Source of the DNA: Paenibacillus sp. FSL R7-0204
Lineage (GTDB): Bacteria; Bacillota; Bacilli; Paenibacillales; Paenibacillaceae
Assembly (NCBI RefSeq): GCF_038002225.1
Contig: NZ_JBBOCA010000001.1
Location: forward strand, 2,542,001-2,606,000
DNA: 64,000 nt
Reading direction: 5' to 3'
The position numbers and the translations under genes were made by a program. A model generated the notes under the pieces. That model was not told the DNA's origin. It did not search any database and was given only the letters and a program-made list of their open reading frames with translations. Positions within the stretch are counted from its first letter, which is position 1; the number at the start of each line of letters is the position of its first letter. Below, in pieces: positions 15,612-22,972 of the stretch.

Positions 15612-17390
15612 CTATTCTCTCTGCCGGAAGGGCAGCAGCAGCTTCATCTTGGTGTAACGGCCGACCTCGCTCGCAATCGACAAGCCGTACTCCCGGCCAA
15701 AAGCAAGCTGCAGCCGCTCGTTCACACTGCGCAGCCCGATATTCTCCAGCATTCCCTTAGCCTCGTCCCCGGGAACGGTTAGAATGGTGGCAATCTGCTC
15801 CGCCGTCATCCCGATCCCGTTGTCCTCGATCGTAATGAGCAGATCCGTGAATCCGCTCTTCGTGACCCGGACAACAATATCGCCTCGGCCCTTGGGCTCG
15901 ATGCCGTGGAAGATCGCATTCTCGACCAAGGGCTGGAGCGTGAAGCGGGGAATAAGCCCGGCGAGCAGCGCTTCCTCTTCAATCTCTGTGACCATAGTAA
16001 CCGTGCTGCCGTACCGGTATTTCTGAATCAGGAAATAATCATCTAGCAGGCTCAGCTCATCCTTCAGCGGCATCAGTCTCCGGTTATCCTTGGCGATGCT
16101 GCGGAGCAGCCGGGACAGGGAGGTCGTCATCTCTGCAATGCCGGTGGCGTTCTGGATCGTAGCCATCCATTTGATCGAATTCAGGGTATTATACAGGAAG
16201 TGCGGATTAATCTGGTTCTGGAGCATCCGGTATTCCAGCTCCTGCTTCTGCTTCTCGTCAGCGAGCCGGCTGTCCATGAGGGCCACGATATCCTGGGACA
16301 GGCGGTTAATGCCCCGGCCGACATCGCCCAGCTCGCTGTTCCATTCAATCCCCGAGTCCAGCAGGAAGTTGCCCTGGGCAATCTTGTCCATGCGCTTCTT
16401 GAGCTTCTCCACCGGGAGGCTGATCGTACGGGTCAAATACAGCGTAATGATCGCGCTTAAGACAAGCACGAGCAGACAGACGCCGAGCAGGACAAGAATC
16501 CAGATATTGCTCCGGGGTGCGAACTGGTCGCTGGATAAGGTCTGCGAGAGCATGACACCGCTGCGTACCGGATACGATACCACGATATGGCTTTCCCCAT
16601 CATCCTGCATTTTCACCATGGACAGCTCGGTATCGGGGCCGACAGGCTTGTCACTGGTATAGGCTACCGGCTCATACGGCTCTTCAATGGCTTTGACCTG
16701 ATCTCCGTTAAGCTGATAATGATGATCGCCGAGCGTAAGCAGCAGCCGGGAATGCTCCGGCAGGGCATAGCCCTTCAGCTTGTCCGTAATGACGGAGGTA
16801 TTCGCGAGCAGGTAGACGGTGCCCACCCGGGTCGCCCCCCGGCCATAGATCGGGAACACGAAGGGGATTCCGTAGGAATTGGACAGTGGGTCCTTAATAA
16901 CCCGGTTCCATTGCTCCTTGGCATCATTCGTAAGACCGGTAACTTGACCGATATTATGGATCGTAAGCGGAATGGAGGTGCCGAAATTCTCCACCTGCAG
17001 GAATTTCCCGCTGTTATCTGTGGCAATCAGGCGGCGTACATAGCTATAGGAGCGATTGATCCGTACATCGTCCTGCATCGCATTGAAGACATTCAGCGCC
17101 TGCTTGGGGCTGGCCTCCGCCGAACCGAAATATTCGGTAAGCAGGGTGTTCGTGGACGAGTTGGTGCTGCTGGTCATCGCCAGCGTCGTCAGGTCAATCA
17201 GATCCTGTTCAATAATATGGGAGACGAGCTGGAGGTTGAATTCCGTCGCCTGGATCGTCGTTTTGCGCTGGTAATACGTAATCAGTTCATAGCTGAACCA
17301 GGACAGCAGCGAGGCAATCAGCAGGGCAAAGGCGGTCATGAGCAGAATAATGCGGCTTTTAATAGTAGATTTACGTACCGTGGTGAACAC
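15612..17390 (-). CDS. YesM-type sensor histidine kinase (module 1)
   Basis: A membrane sensor of about 592 residues: membrane helix near the N-terminus (LLMTAFALLIASLLSWFSYE), an extracellular dCache-like domain, a second helix at about 315-340 (IWILVLLGVCLLVLVLSAII), HAMP, the His_kinase domain with INPHFLYNTLNSIKWM, and an HATPase domain (VENAIFHGIEPKGRG, IEDNGIGM). The frame is open to 17492, but those codons fall in a repeat element. GTG 17390 follows AAAGGA very closely, so the exact start is uncertain. It is upstream of its response regulator and divergent from the transporter it probably controls. The ligand is presumably an oligosaccharide. Confidence 0.9.
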   Translation of the reverse strand: MFTTVRKSTIKSRIILLMTAFALLIASLLSWFSYELITYYQRKTTIQATEFNLQLVSHIIEQDLIDLTTLAMTSSTNSSTNTLLTEYFGSAEASPKQALNVFNAMQDDVRINRSYSYVRRLIATDNSGKFLQVENFGTSIPLTIHNIGQVTGLTNDAKEQWNRVIKDPLSNSYGIPFVFPIYGRGATRVGTVYLLANTSVITDKLKGYALPEHSRLLLTLGDHHYQLNGDQVKAIEEPYEPVAYTSDKPVGPDTELSMVKMQDDGESHIVVSYPVRSGVMLSQTLSSDQFAPRSNIWILVLLGVCLLVLVLSAIITLYLTRTISLPVEKLKKRMDKIAQGNFLLDSGIEWNSELGDVGRGINRLSQDIVALMDSRLADEKQKQELEYRMLQNQINPHFLYNTLNSIKWMATIQNATGIAEMTTSLSRLLRSIAKDNRRLMPLKDELSLLDDYFLIQKYRYGSTVTMVTEIEEEALLAGLIPRFTLQPLVENAIFHGIEPKGRGDIVVRVTKSGFTDLLITIEDNGIGMTAEQIATILTVPGDEAKGMLENIGLRSVNERLQLAFGREYGLSIASEVGRYTKMKLLLPFRQRE

Positions 17391-17431
17391 TCCTTTAGGA
17401 TATATAAGAGGCACTAAAGAAATAAACAAAA

Positions 17432-17600
17432 AAGCAAAAGAAGCGGAGGGGAAATTTGGAACTGGAGGAGCGATAGCGACCGCCTTTGTCACCGGATTTC
17501 TACCGCGATTAGCGGTTTAAATCAAGAAATCTGGGGACAACAGCGGCCGGAAGTCCAAATGTTCACCGCAGTGACGATGAAGCTTCAAGTTAAACTCTTA
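17432..17600. repeat. Structured dispersed repeat, copy 1
   Basis: About 165 bp nearly identical to 36475-36645. Fold: outer stem ATTTGGA/TCCAAAT (17454-17460 with 17554-17560), CCGC/GCGG (17480-17483 with 17543-17546), a 14-bp helix (17488-17501 with 17525-17538), an apical CCGC-loop-GCGG hairpin, and a TCAC-CGCA-GTGA hairpin. The variable part of the 14-bp helix differs from copy 2 by compensating changes. It lies in the divergent region between the kinase and the binding-protein gene. Confidence 0.75.
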
Positions 17601-17626
17601 AGTGCATCTTATACAGGTGAGGATAT

Positions 17627-17640
17627 ATAAAGCGTTTTCA
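17627..17640. promoter_or_regulatory. Weak cre-like (CcpA) site upstream of the module 1 binding protein
   Basis: Read on the minus strand the site is TGAAAACGCTTTAT, 12 of 14 positions of the cre consensus TGWNANCGNTNWCA, with both mismatches at one end. It lies 244 bp upstream of the solute-binding protein gene. Catabolite control is plausible for the operon but the site is marginal. Confidence 0.25.
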
Positions 17641-17883
17641 ACTACCATAGCATATTCCTGCGTTTCATTATAGAGCCAGGGGGAGAAGCTGAGAATTTTA
17701 CAGGTTTCGGATAAGAAATTACAGGTTCGGGGCAGGCCGTGCGGAGAAGAGCACAGAATAGTGAATGAACTGTGTTTGATTTTGCATCCCCATCGGTACT
17801 GAAAAGGCTTACACTTTGAACTAAGGCCGAAGGAACGGAAGTCGGCTGCTGAACCATCATCAGAAGATAAAGGGGATACTTAC

Positions 17884-19227
17884 ATGAACTTGAAAAGATT
17901 CTACGGCATGACCCTTGCCACTGCGCTCTCCGTGAGCATGCTGGCCGGATGCTCCGGCAATAACAATACGAAAGACGCTGCTGCCACTGCCGCACCTGCT
18001 TCGGGCGACGCTGCAACCGCTTCCTCCGAACCGAGCCAGGAGCCTGTGACCCTGAAATGGGCGCTGTGGGACTGGGAAGCAACTGCCTACTACAAACCGC
18101 TGATCGATGCTTATAAGGCTGGACATCCGAACGTAACCATTGAATACGTCGATCTGGGCTCCACCGACTATATGACCATGCTCAGCACACAGCTCTCGGG
18201 CGGGGCGGATCTGGATGTTCTGACGATCAAGGACATTCCGGGCTACTCGAACCTGGTGAAGCAGAATCACCTGGAACCGCTGAAGACCTACATGGGTGAC
18301 AAATCCATCGATCCTTCGGTATACGGCGGTACGGTCGAGCAGATTGAAGTGAACGGTGAGGTGTATGCGCTTCCGTTCCGCAGTGACTTCTGGCTGATCT
18401 ACTACAACAAAGCTTTGTTCGACAAAGCAGGCGTGGATTATCCGACTAATGATATGACCTTCGACCAATATGATGAGCTGGCCCGCAAGATGACCTCCGG
18501 CAGCGGCTCGGAAAAAGTATACGGTGCCCACTATCACACCTGGCGCAGCGCAGTTCAACTGTTCGGTATTCTGGACGGCAAGAACACTGTGGTCGGCGGC
18601 AACTATGACTTCCTGAAGCCTACCTATGAGCGGATTCTGAAGGAGCAGGAAGACGGCATCGTCATGGATTATGCGACTCTGAAGACCTCCAGCACGCATT
18701 ATTCCGGCGTATTCTACAATAACTCTGTAGCCATGATGAACATGGGCAGCTGGTTCATTGCCACTCAGATTGAGAAGGTGAAGAGCGGCGAATCCCAGTC
18801 CGCAGAATGGGGCATCGTGAAATATCCTCATCCGGACGGCGTTGAAGCCGGAACGACCCTGGGAACGATTACTTCCCTGGCCGTGAACCAGAAGTCGAAG
18901 CATAAGGAAGCTGCCCTTGATTTCATGAACTTCGTAACGGGTGCGGAAGGTGCTAAGGTGATTGCTTCTACCGGTACGATTCCTGCGATTAAGAATGACG
19001 AAGTTATCAATTCCATCACCTCCATCGACGGCTTCCCGGCGGATGAGAACAGCAAGGCTGCACTAAATACCGTTCAGACTTATCTGGAAATGCCGATTCA
19101 TGAGAAGAGTGCGGACATTGAGGTTATTCTGAATGAAGCGCATGACAACATCATGACCAAGAATGCTACGATTGACGAAGGCTTGAAGGATATGAATGAC
19201 CGTGTAGGCCAGCTTTTGAACAATTAA
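17884..19227 (+). CDS. Extracellular sugar-binding lipoprotein, CUT1 ABC transporter (module 1)
   Basis: A 447-residue family 1 solute-binding protein. A signal peptide ends in the lipobox LAGC (Cys23), followed by a low-complexity Ala/Ser/Glu linker and the mature domain (TLKWALWDWEATAYYKPLID). The protein would be lipid-anchored outside the membrane and deliver an oligosaccharide to the two permeases encoded next. AAAGGGG precedes the ATG. It is first in the operon divergent from the kinase-regulator pair, separated from the permeases by a strong hairpin. No ATPase gene follows; a shared MsmX-type ATPase elsewhere is assumed from family knowledge. Confidence 0.93.
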   Translation: MNLKRFYGMTLATALSVSMLAGCSGNNNTKDAAATAAPASGDAATASSEPSQEPVTLKWALWDWEATAYYKPLIDAYKAGHPNVTIEYVDLGSTDYMTMLSTQLSGGADLDVLTIKDIPGYSNLVKQNHLEPLKTYMGDKSIDPSVYGGTVEQIEVNGEVYALPFRSDFWLIYYNKALFDKAGVDYPTNDMTFDQYDELARKMTSGSGSEKVYGAHYHTWRSAVQLFGILDGKNTVVGGNYDFLKPTYERILKEQEDGIVMDYATLKTSSTHYSGVFYNNSVAMMNMGSWFIATQIEKVKSGESQSAEWGIVKYPHPDGVEAGTTLGTITSLAVNQKSKHKEAALDFMNFVTGAEGAKVIASTGTIPAIKNDEVINSITSIDGFPADENSKAALNTVQTYLEMPIHEKSADIEVILNEAHDNIMTKNATIDEGLKDMNDRVGQLLNN

Positions 19228-19255
19228 TATGAACATGTAATGTTAGTGTCCTGAA

Positions 19256-19282
19256 GGAAGGGCGGGCGAAGGCCCGCCTTCC
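19256..19282 (+). other. Intercistronic hairpin between binding protein and permease (module 1)
   Basis: GGCGGGC (19261-19267) and GCCCGCC (19272-19278), extended by GGAA/TTCC, form a very stable stem with a GAAG loop. It is not followed by a T run, so it is more likely a 3'-end stabiliser or partial attenuator that raises binding-protein mRNA relative to the permeases. An inverse partial copy of the CGCAAAGT repeat follows at 19323-19348. Confidence 0.55.
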
Positions 19283-19375
19283 ATATAAATAGAGGACATC
19301 ACAGCACTCACATGAACAGGCTTCGAAGTAATTCCCACTTTGCGGGGATGTTATATAAGGTTTGGAGGAGAACGA

Positions 19376-20314
19376 ATGCAGAACGAAACCATATTGCGTA
19401 CAAATAAGAGCCCAAAAAGCCGGTTGTCGCGCGGACTCCGGGATAACCTGGTCGCGTATAGCTTTATTGCGCCGAACTTTATCGGATTTGCCCTGTTCAC
19501 CCTGGTACCGATGATTTTTGCCTTTATTCTGGCGTTTGTGAAATGGGACGGGGCCAATCCGATGAAGTTCATCGGGCTGGACAACTTCTCCCGGCTGATC
19601 TCGGATACCACCTTCCACAAGGCCTTGTGGAACACGATTGTCTACACCATTGGTGTCGTGCCGCTGACCATGATCGTAGCACTGGCGCTGGCGATTCTGC
19701 TCAATCAGAAGATTATGGGCCGTAATTTCATGAGAACGGTCTTCTTCTTCCCTTACGTGGCTTCGCTGGTAGCGGTTGCGGCGGTATGGAACTTCATCTT
19801 CAGCCCGACCATGGGTCCGGTGAACAACATCCTGCACCTGATTACCGGCATTCCGCTGGAGGACCTGCCCCGCTGGGCGGCGGATAAGCAGTGGGCGATG
19901 TTTACGGTAGTGCTTTTCACAGTATGGAAAAATATGGGATACTACATGGTCATCTACCTGGCCGGCCTCCAGGGTATTAACCCGGAGCTGTATGAGGCTG
20001 CTGAGCTCGATGGCGCAGGCCCGTGGAGAAGATTCCGCAACGTGACTGTGCCGCAGCTGGCACCAACCACCTTCTTTGTCCTGATGATTCTGGTCATCAA
20101 CTCGTTCAAGGTCTACGATATCTTCATCAACCTGTTCGCGGGCGCGGATAACCAGCTCAACAATGCTACACGGGTCATGGTCTATCAAATATACAATACG
20201 GCGTTCCGCTCACTTGATTACGGATATGCCAGTGCCATGGCGATTGTGCTCTTCCTGCTGGTACTCGGCATCACCATCGTCCAGTTCCGCGGCGAGAAGA
20301 AATACGGACAATAG
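19376..20314 (+). CDS. CUT1 ABC transporter permease 1 (MalF type, module 1)
   Basis: A 312-residue inner-membrane permease with six predicted helices. The EAA loop that docks with the ATPase is EAAELDGAGPWRRFRNVTVP (about residues 215-234). ATG 19376 is chosen over the longer frame from 19340 because GGAGGAG lies 6 bp upstream. It is the first permease gene in the operon; the second follows after 15 bp. The transported sugar is not evident from the sequence; the neighbouring GH59-like surface enzyme suggests a galactose-containing oligosaccharide. Confidence 0.92.
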   Translation: MQNETILRTNKSPKSRLSRGLRDNLVAYSFIAPNFIGFALFTLVPMIFAFILAFVKWDGANPMKFIGLDNFSRLISDTTFHKALWNTIVYTIGVVPLTMIVALALAILLNQKIMGRNFMRTVFFFPYVASLVAVAAVWNFIFSPTMGPVNNILHLITGIPLEDLPRWAADKQWAMFTVVLFTVWKNMGYYMVIYLAGLQGINPELYEAAELDGAGPWRRFRNVTVPQLAPTTFFVLMILVINSFKVYDIFINLFAGADNQLNNATRVMVYQIYNTAFRSLDYGYASAMAIVLFLLVLGITIVQFRGEKKYGQ

Positions 20315-20329
20315 GGGGATCTATAAGAT

Positions 20330-21169
20330 ATGGTTGGTAAAAGTAAAGGACTTAAAATCAGCTTAATGGTGCTTGTATATGCCCTGTTAATTCTGACCGT
20401 GCTGGCGATGCTAGTGCCGTATATCTGGATGCTGTCGTCATCGCTCAAGCTGAACAAGGATGTCTTCTCCTTCCCGATGCAGTGGATTCCGGCGAATCCG
20501 CGCTGGGAGAATTTCCAGGATATCTGGACCCGGATTCCACTCGGACGTTTCATCTACAATACAGCGAAATTATCCATTATCGTTACGATCCTGCAGCTGC
20601 TGACTTCCAGCTTCGCGGCGTATGCCTTCTCGAAGCTGCATTTCAGAGGCAAGAATGTGATCTTCCTGGGGTACATCGCGACAATCGCGATTCCTTGGCA
20701 GGCTTATATGGTGCCGCAGTTCATTCTGATGCGCTACATGGGACTGAACAATACCCACCTGGCGATCATTTTGCTGCAAGCCTTCTCGGCCTTTGGTGTG
20801 TTCATGATGCGCCAGTTCTATCAGGGGGTGCCGGATGAATTATGTGAAGCGGCCCGGATTGACGGACTCAGCGAATACGGAATTTGGGCGAGAATCATGC
20901 TTCCGCTGTCCAAGCCCGCGCTGTCCACGCTGACCATCTTCACCTTCGTCGCCACCTGGAATGACTTCCTCGGGCCAATGATCTATCTGACCGATACGAA
21001 GCTCAAGACCATTCAGATCGGGCTACGGATGTTCATCTCCCAGTATTCTGCGGAGTACGGGCTGATCATGGCGGCTAGTGTAGTGTCGATCATTCCGGTA
21101 GTCATTGTGTTCCTGGCGCTTCAGAAGTACTTCGTGCAGGGCGTTGCTGCTTCGGGAATTAAGGGGTAG
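20330..21169 (+). CDS. CUT1 ABC transporter permease 2 (MalG type, module 1)
   Basis: A 279-residue permease with six helices. The EAA motif is EAARIDGLSEYGIWARIMLP, and it has the C-terminal VQGVAASGIKG tail typical of MalG/MsmG proteins. It pairs with the permease just upstream to form the channel heterodimer. It is the last gene of the operon as seen; downstream lies repeat DNA and an IS3-family insertion before the surface enzyme gene, so any former cotranscription with that gene is now interrupted. Confidence 0.92.
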   Translation: MVGKSKGLKISLMVLVYALLILTVLAMLVPYIWMLSSSLKLNKDVFSFPMQWIPANPRWENFQDIWTRIPLGRFIYNTAKLSIIVTILQLLTSSFAAYAFSKLHFRGKNVIFLGYIATIAIPWQAYMVPQFILMRYMGLNNTHLAIILLQAFSAFGVFMMRQFYQGVPDELCEAARIDGLSEYGIWARIMLPLSKPALSTLTIFTFVATWNDFLGPMIYLTDTKLKTIQIGLRMFISQYSAEYGLIMAASVVSIIPVVIVFLALQKYFVQGVAASGIKG

Positions 21170-21268
21170 TGGAGTCAGATTTGAACTATAGAGATTGAAC
21201 TTATTTTTTCTCCTAGGGGATAGCCGTGACTCCAAAGAATATTGGCCCTCCGGCCAGTCGGGTTTGCT

Positions 21269-21487
21269 CCTAACGGACCTGAGAGACCCTATTCCCTGGA
21301 AAACGCCACCTTTGGCGGATTAACGGACTGAAGAGCCCTTATCGTCTCTCTACGAGATGTTTAGGAGTAGAAATTCCAAGAATAAGCTCCATGAGGTCCG
21401 TTACTACGCCCCAGTGGTGACTTTCCTCCGGAATAAGCGCGCCTCAGTCCGTTACGCCGGGCCAAACGCCCCACATTGACTAACTCC
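21269..21487. repeat. Palindrome-rich intergenic repeat, copy A (intact)
   Basis: A block with CTAACGGACC, AAAACGCCAC, TAACGGACT, CTCTCTACGAGA (self-complementary arms), GGTCCGTTAC, GACTTTC and GCCTCAGTCCGTTA in order. The same blocks in the same order occur at 44128-44252, 45543-45598 and 46829-46860, where insertion sequences interrupt them. No coding potential was seen. The IS3 element begins at the right end of this block. Confidence 0.7.
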
Positions 21488-21558
21488 TGGGATTAGAATT
21501 GAAAGTAGACGACAGTTAACGGACGGAGGGATAATAAGGGCAACGGAGGTGCATCCCT

Positions 21559-21876
21559 ATGGGAGAAAAACGACAACGGTACAACGAAGAATATAAGAAG
21601 CAAACGGTAAAGTTCATTCAAGAGCAGACGAAGAGCATAGGGGACATCGCGCAAGAGCTGGACATTCCGAAAAGTACGCTGCACCAGTGGATGGGGAAAT
21701 ACCGGGAGCTAAAGAATGAACCGGTAGCCAGTATGGATCGGGTACGGGAACTCGAAGCCGAGCTCCAAGAGATGCGCCGTCAGCTCCAAGAGAAAGACAG
21801 TCGACTTGCCGATACAGAGGAAGAATTGGCAATCGTAAAAAAAGCAGTGCACATCTTCAGCAAACCAAGGAATTAA
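21559..21876 (+). CDS. IS3-family transposase OrfA (copy 1)
   Basis: A 105-residue DNA-binding protein: an N-terminal helix-turn-helix (about residues 6-45, YNEEYKKQTVKFIQEQTKSI then DIAQELDIPKSTLHQWMGKY) followed by a leucine-zipper coiled coil (VRELEAELQEMRRQLQEK). It recognises the IS ends. Seven A residues at 21837-21843 near the 3' end form a slippery sequence; a -1 shift there reads straight into the orfB frame to make the OrfAB transposase. Confidence 0.92.
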   Translation: MGEKRQRYNEEYKKQTVKFIQEQTKSIGDIAQELDIPKSTLHQWMGKYRELKNEPVASMDRVRELEAELQEMRRQLQEKDSRLADTEEELAIVKKAVHIFSKPRN

Positions 21877-21887
21877 GATTCCAGTTT

Positions 21888-22751
21888 ATGAAGGACCATC
21901 GCTCCGCATTTCGCTTGGAGAAGATGTGCAGTACCCTACAGGTATCCAGGAGCGGATATTACAAGTGGCTGAACGCCAAAGCCAGTGTGCAAGCCCTCCG
22001 CAAGGCTGCTGTTATGGAGCGAATCCGGTACCATTTTGACGACCATCAAAAACGGTATGGAAGTCCGAAGATCACCCGCCTGCTGCATCAGGAAGGCTAT
22101 ACGGTCACGGAACGCACAGTGAGTGTGTACATGCGAGAAATGAAGCTCCGCTCTATTGTATCTAAGCCATACCGAGTGCAGACGACCGATTCCAAGCATA
22201 ATAATCCCATTGCACCAAACACACTGAACCAAGAGTTTAAGGTGCTTAAGCCCAATACCGTATGGGTCACCGACATCACGTATATCCCTTGTCGTGGAGG
22301 TCGCTTATACCTAGCTAGCGTCATGGATCTATGCACGCGAGAAATTGTAGGGTGGCGGCTGTATAACCATATGGAGACGAGCCTGGTCTTAGACGCGCTG
22401 CAGGCGGCGTACACGGCGAAGCGACCCGGCGAGGGCCTACTGCACCACTCTGACCGAGGGTCTCAATATACCTCAAAAGAATATGTCGACCAACTAAAGA
22501 CATACCACATGAAATCCAGCATGAGCCGTAAAGGAAACTGTTACGATAACGCCTGCATTGAGTCTTGGCACAGTATTTTAAAGAAAGAGCTCATCTACTG
22601 TAATCCGCGCTTCAAAAACCCGGAACAGGCATATGATGCTATTTTCCAATACATTGAGTTCTATTACAATCGCAAGCGAATGCACAGCTCACTGGGGTAT
22701 CTTTCCCCCGCCCGCTTTGCTAAGCAATTCACTAAAAAATCCGTTGCGTAA
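21888..22751 (+). CDS. IS3-family transposase OrfB, DDE integrase domain (copy 1)
   Basis: A 287-residue catalytic part with the rve integrase core. The DDE triad is visible as VTDITYIP, LHHSDRGSQYTS and CYDNACIESWHSILKKEL; an HTH_21 segment (HFDDHQKRYGSPKITRLLHQ) precedes it. It is in the -1 phase relative to orfA, and that phase is open from the A7 slip site through to ATG 21888, so the active product is probably the frameshift fusion. No stop or deletion was seen, so the element looks functional. Confidence 0.93.
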   Translation: MKDHRSAFRLEKMCSTLQVSRSGYYKWLNAKASVQALRKAAVMERIRYHFDDHQKRYGSPKITRLLHQEGYTVTERTVSVYMREMKLRSIVSKPYRVQTTDSKHNNPIAPNTLNQEFKVLKPNTVWVTDITYIPCRGGRLYLASVMDLCTREIVGWRLYNHMETSLVLDALQAAYTAKRPGEGLLHHSDRGSQYTSKEYVDQLKTYHMKSSMSRKGNCYDNACIESWHSILKKELIYCNPRFKNPEQAYDAIFQYIEFYYNRKRMHSSLGYLSPARFAKQFTKKSVA

Positions 22752-22830
22752 CAGTCTACTTTCTTGACAGAAGTCCATCCCGTAGCGCCCCATCCACTGG
22801 CTTAAATCTGACACCGTAGTTGAGTATCCG

Positions 22831-22946
22831 CCTGGCAGTTGCAGCTTGTCGCAGTCTGCCAGGTATTTGTATATCCGCATTGTGAATTTAGACGAAGGTC
22901 TGTCCAAGTCAATCATTCTTCTAACTACATGATGAATGCGCTTACT
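22831..22946 (+). promoter_or_regulatory. Leader hairpin and cre-like site upstream of the SLH enzyme
   Basis: CCTGGCAG (22831-22838) and CTGCCAGG (22856-22863) form a hairpin. At 22933-22946, TGAATGCGCTTACT matches the cre consensus except at two positions and lies 26 bp before the start codon, where CcpA could act as a roadblock. No clear promoter was found between the IS end and the gene, so transcription may be read out of the IS. Confidence 0.3.
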
Positions 22947-22972
22947 TAAATGAGAAAGAGGAGGATTAATGA

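Larger units (their letters stand above)
21488..22777 (+). mobile_element. IS3-family insertion sequence, copy 1 (1290 bp)
   Basis: The ends TGGGATTAG...AAGTCCA are imperfect inverted repeats sharing TGG and GAAAGTAGAC. A 3-bp duplication TCC flanks it (21485-21487 and 22778-22780). It carries orfA and orfB in overlapping phases with an A7 slip site. Position for position it appears identical to the element at 44253-45542, so both are recent. It lies between the module 1 permease and the SLH surface enzyme. Confidence 0.92.

Noticed and set aside
17391..17492. 34-residue N-terminal extension of the module 1 kinase
   Set aside because: Those codons are part of the structured repeat also present at 36475-36645, where they are non-coding.
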